Notes under the pieces: model-generated
The model's database searches: none
The model's input: only the letters and a program-made list of their open reading frames with translations
What the model was told of the DNA's origin: nothing
Position numbers and translations under genes: made by a program
NCBI GenBank assembly: GCA_905250075.1
Contig: CAJNOP010000495.1
Coordinates: 1-64,000, forward strand
DNA from: Rotaria sp. Silwood1
Taxonomy: Eukaryota; Rotifera; Eurotatoria; Philodinida; Philodinidae
Length of the DNA: 64,000 nucleotides
Direction: 5' to 3'
Shown here: positions 60,124 through 64,000 of the stretch, piece after piece
How the letters are laid out: every line of letters starts with the position of its first letter
Numbering within the stretch: the stretch's first letter is position 1

Positions 60124-60219
60124 AGTGTGGGTGGGTGTTAGTCTTCTCTTGATCAACATCCACACTCATGCCTACACTCCACACCCACCCCACACGCCAC
60201 AGCCACACCTACACACATC
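60124..60219. repeat. GT/CA palindromic repeat 13
   Basis: G-rich arm GTGTGGGTGGGTGTTAG, loop TCTTCTCTTGATCAAC, then a long C-rich arm from ATCCACACTCATGCCTACAC through CCACACCCACCCCACACG to ACACCTACACACATCC. It lies just outside the hAT copy. Confidence 0.8.
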
Positions 60220-60552
60220 CTAACAGAAAGTTAACTTTCAACAAGTTATCGAAAAATTTATTTTTCTTGAGTCAGGACCAGTTTTATTTATAACATCAAA
60301 ATAACTCAATTAGAAAGAAGATAACATAAACAAAAAGAATAGAAAATCTTTCTTTACCAGCTGTTCGATGCTTTTCTTAGTGATTAAAAAAATCTTCTAA
60401 GGATATCATTGAATCATTAGCATATTTAATAAGGATAACAACTATTTCTTTTTATCTAAATAGGCTGCTTGGCTTGGAATAGTAAATAATCGATGGCAGT
60501 GATACTTGAAGAAGAACTTGATCATAGACCAAGTGGACTTATAATTGATCCG

Positions 60553-61545
60553 TTATTGATCATTGATCGCTTGTTTTTCTTGTTTGTTCTGTGATGATGA
60601 TGTTTTGAATTGAGGTATATCATCATCCGTTTTTGGTTCATAAGTATTTTTAACAATCATGGTCATAATCATAATAAAAATTCGTTGTACAATATTGATT
60701 TGATGAATAAATGTTTTAAGACGAGTAGTTAAATTTTTTTCATTTTTTTTAATTTGTATTCGATGTTTATCTATATTTTTCTCGAGATCATTATCAATAT
60801 TCGGATATTTTGGATCGTAGTTTCATCGAATTCGCTCATGATAATCAAAAATAATTTGAAAGCGACGATCATCATAGAAACAGGGTACTCGGATTAATAA
60901 TTTTACAAGTGAACAAAATGTTAAATCAGATGCCGAAAATTGATTACCAACAAGATAATCATTCGTACGTCAATGATTTCCAATCTTCAAAAGAATTTCT
61001 TCTGTTTTTTCTCTTACTTGTTCTTCACGGATACGATGTACTCGCTATCGAGCAATTATAAAACAAGCGATGAATGGACTAATTAAATGTGAGCGAATAT
61101 CATCTGGATTATTTGCCCATGAATACTTTTCACGAAGTACAAGTGACAATATATGTGGACTTTCTTTGAGTATTTGAACATAAGCAATACGACGTACATA
61201 AAGACCTAATGTCGAATCAAGACGTAAACATGTATCAATCATTTGTTCACGTTGTTCACTTGATGATGGGAAAAGGGAAACAGACGATCGAGGATATTGA
61301 GTGTCTAAATAGACTAAAATTGGTGTTGAATCATATTGAAATTGATTATCATCTTTATTATTTGGATCTTCAAGCATCGGCATTAGCTTAGGCATTGTTT
61401 TGGGTGCTCGTTCTAAACCTGTCGTTTTTCCGAACAGATTATAATTGATCAGTTCGTAAGGAATTTCTTTCAAATCCAACGCCCAACGAACTTTGTCACA
61501 GTAATGAGACCATGGTATTTGATAGAAACGAAGACGTTGTATCAT
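60553..61545 (-). pseudogene. GST-like protein with three in-frame stops
   Basis: From the ATG at 61545 the frame starts with a glutathione-transferase-type thioredoxin fold: RFYQIPWSHYCDKVRWALDL, EIPYELINYN, and QYDSTPILVYLDTQYP in place of the usual ES-binding turn. An all-helical part follows. Stops interrupt the same frame at 61045-61047 (TAG), 60970-60972 (TGA) and 60823-60825 (TGA), yet the sequence stays protein-like throughout, with NDYLVGNQFSASDLTFCSLV between the first and third. It ends at a natural-looking TAA at 60553, for 331 codons in all. The last ~60 residues include a hydrophobic segment, unusual for a soluble GST. No frameshift is seen, so decay is recent or only by point changes. 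Confidence 0.75.
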
Positions 61546-63449
61546 CTTAAAAGAAAATTTTGTTTCACAAAAAAAAACAAGAGAAAATCTCGATAGATGA
61601 AGAAATATCAATCTGACAGTAGCATATCAATGTGAATCTGCCACAAGTAGGGTTATAATTAGAATTGGACCCGTTCGGTTAAAAGAATCTCGATCGGTTC
61701 CAAGTATGAACAAGGTTTCCATTAAAAACCTGAAGCAATGTACAAATGCGTACCTCGTATTTCCTTTGCCATATTATTTGCTGATACTTTATTCTAAATA
61801 ATAAAATATCTCAAAGAATTATACTAAATAACTGATTTCTATATAAAAACAAGTTTATTACTATTTGTATTTTGTTATGAAAAATATTTTCATGTGCAAA
61901 AAACAACATAAAAACAAAATGTATGCGTCACAGGCGAAGTTAATCTTACGAGATAATGTTTTCAACTAATAAATTGCTTGTGAATTTAAACTCAATGCAT
62001 AAGGTAGAGTTCAGAGATATATGAATGGCCTGAAAATTTCAGCTCAAAAGAAAATATTCTTTGTCAGTTATTGAAGTCTCACAAAACAGACAATTCTAGA
62101 ATCTTCGGTGAAAAATGAGTAATTTGGGAGTCTTCAATAACCTTGGAAGAAAACATTGTTTTGAGCTGAAATTTTCCGAGCATTCTACTGACAAACAGAC
62201 TTATTTATAGACAAAATCTCAGGTCGAAATATTGTGATTCGATTTGTTCGCATTTAGCATGCCCTAAGCTAAAATTCAAATAAAATTGTTATAATTCCTA
62301 ATAGAGGGCCTAAAAGCACTTATCCTTTTCAGGTTTATTGTTTCTCACCAGAATTTACCTTATGCACGAAGTGTGAATTCAATAGCGATTTATTAGTTGA
62401 AAAATGTTCCCTCGCTAGTTAGTATTTATTTTTAGTTGAGCAAAAATTTACGAAATAATTTTCTTTTAACTCAAAATAAGTTCTAATGTTCGTTTGCATT
62501 AAGAAAACATAGCGAATACCTACTTATTTTATTAGAAAGAATATTCATCTACACTGATTCATGCCTATGATATAAATACCAACGACTTCTTCGAAAATAT
62601 TTTATATATATATAAGCTAAAACATTTATCATTTGTTTTGAGAGATTGGAAAATAATTCAACCAAACTTAACAACATTACATATTTAGACTTTAGATATC
62701 ATCTATGAACTACGTAAAATTCAAAAATAAATAAACAGTGATAGAAAATACTATGCAAAAAGCATAAGTTAAAAGTCTCATTAGTTTTTTTTGGCCGAAG
62801 CTAGTAAAGAGAAGCTAAACGTCAATATAAAACAGTGGCGAACTCTATAACGTCCTAGATTTAACTAGCCTTGAATTAAAGCTAAATAGAACTTGATATA
62901 GATTATATAAGACTAGTTGTTTCGATTGAAATTCTTAGCTTAAACGTTCGCAAAGAACGATTCAAAATAGTATGAATAAGAAAAGAAGAAAAAGAAAAGT
63001 TTCATAAAATTAAAACCAAGACGTATCTTCGTCTCGACTTAAAACAGATAGATAAAAGAAAGTAATTGGAACATTTATGTAGTATTTCTGTAACCAATAA
63101 GCAAAGTACTTTTATTTACTTTGCAGAATACCATTAGAGTATTTTTTTTTAATTCTTGGGAATTACAAAATCTAGTACTTTTTCGGACTCATAAGTATTT
63201 TAGGTAATTTACTTTCACTTGAGACGTAAGCAAGGCGAACATAACATCACCTATGATCATTTCATATCTATTTGTTATTGGCTAACAAATAAAAATCAAG
63301 ACTTGTTCGATAGAGACGAACAAACATGAACAACGAAATGTCCACTTTATATTGATATATATCTTATGAACTATAATATTGTCATTATAATAAGTGAATC
63401 AAATGCCATTTAGCACATGAACAGTTATGCAAATGTAATTCGATAATTA
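61546..63449. other. Gene-free region
   Basis: AT-rich sequence with no supported gene. No GT/CA palindrome, inverted repeat or RNA gene was found by eye. Confidence 0.5.
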
Positions 63450-64000
63450 ATTGCTGACGCACAAGATTTATTTGATAAGTTAATAACAGCTTCTGGATAT
63501 ATATTTCAACGTATAGAAGTAACACAGTTAGATTCAAATATTGAAAAAGATGAATCTTTTATTTATTATTAAAGCACTTACTTGTTTTTTTTTTCATTTT
63601 AGTAACTATTCAAGACTTAAATAATCGTGCTGCGATGCCATCATCATTTCGTTTACTTTATGAACAAGCTGAGCCAACATCAGCTCTTCAGTTATTTAAT
63701 ACTTATCGATTAGTGTGTGCTGAATTTAAAAAAATTAAACCAAATCATTTGATTTTTTAGAAATGATGGTCGAGATTCAATGAAACTTTTTTCATGTTCA
63801 TCATGCACATCGATCTGGCAAACATGGACGATTTCGATTACCGGTATTAGGTAGAGAAAAGTTTCTATAATATTTTCATATTCAGAGAAGATTTAATCTG
63901 TATCAATAAGAATCTGTTTATTCTTCAACCTCAGCATCATCTCAAACTCGACTTATTCGACAATCAACCGGAAAACAACAATATCGTAGTCTACAAGATC
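63450..64000 (+). pseudogene. Partial or decayed gene running off the window
   Basis: Plus-strand pieces look coding. About 63450-63570 reads IADAQDLFDKLITASGYIFQ then RIEVTQLDSN. After an acceptor TTTTAG, 63603-63770 reads VTIQDLNNRAAMPSSFRLLY, EQAEPTSALQLFNTYRLVCA and EFKKIKPNHLIF up to a TAG. About 63788-63852 reads HVHHAHRSGKHGRFRLPVL before GTAGAG, and the last 80 bases read TSASSQTRLIRQSTGKQQYR. The second piece ends in a stop rather than a splice site, so decay is likely, but the gene continues beyond the window. The family is not recognised. Confidence 0.4.

Noticed and set aside
60124..60219. Active telomere end or telomere addition site
   Set aside because: The repeat units are degenerate, inverted and internal. 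No long uniform tandem array is present.
1..64000. CRISPR arrays, tRNA or rRNA genes
   Set aside because: I looked by eye for regularly spaced direct repeats and for tRNA arm motifs and found none. A covariance-model scan (tRNAscan-SE, Infernal) would be decisive for small RNAs.

Overview
The window looks like nuclear DNA of an animal, most likely a bdelloid rotifer. The base composition is AT-rich, coding exons are split by many 45-70 bp GT-AG introns, and the conserved genes have metazoan orthologues. One rhodopsin-type receptor and a eukaryotic SecA-like ATPase are of kinds I associate with bdelloid genomes. The G-rich repeats scattered through the window resemble degenerate copies of the TGTGGG telomere unit that I recall being reported for bdelloids. 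The taxon is an inference; no marker gene settles it.

Positions 3.7-18.6 kb form a compact housekeeping block: ZC4H2 (+), proteasome subunit alpha-4 (+), mitochondrial GTPase GFM2 (-), an HP1/chromobox protein (-), zinc transporter ZIP9 (-) and a CCDC178-like coiled-coil protein (+). For each of these the exons join in phase to give a full-length protein close to the usual family size. At 19.9-25.8 kb lies a six-exon, 1599-residue SecA-like ATPase, unusual for an animal nucleus.

From 25.8 kb on the window is gene-poor. Genes that still look intact are a small secreted protein (29.2 kb), NAGPA, the lysosomal mannose-6-phosphate uncovering enzyme (30.7-31.9 kb, -), ABCD4, a cobalamin-type ABC half-transporter (34.9-37.1 kb, +), and an intronless secreted MACPF-EGF protein (49.2-51.0 kb, +). 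Around them are pseudogenes and gene fragments: a GPCR with one in-frame TGA, a GST-like gene with three stops, a long decayed frame at 26.8-27.6 kb and several orphan exons.

Mobile elements are concentrated in 41.8-60 kb. They include a non-autonomous hAT element with GC-rich subterminal repeats, an 8-bp target duplication and an exon-like segment inside it; a second hAT-like repeat nested in it; a TA-flanked Tc1/mariner-type MITE; a 600-bp element with ~200-bp inverted arms; one hAT end next to a 100-N assembly gap; and a 3.3-kb hAT copy with a decayed transposase.

The most unusual pattern is a family of at least 13 imperfect palindromes. Each has a telomere-like G-rich arm, a short and often pyrimidine-rich loop, then the matching C-rich arm. 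They occur only between genes, never in an exon or intron of the genes modelled here, and always in G-arm-first order.
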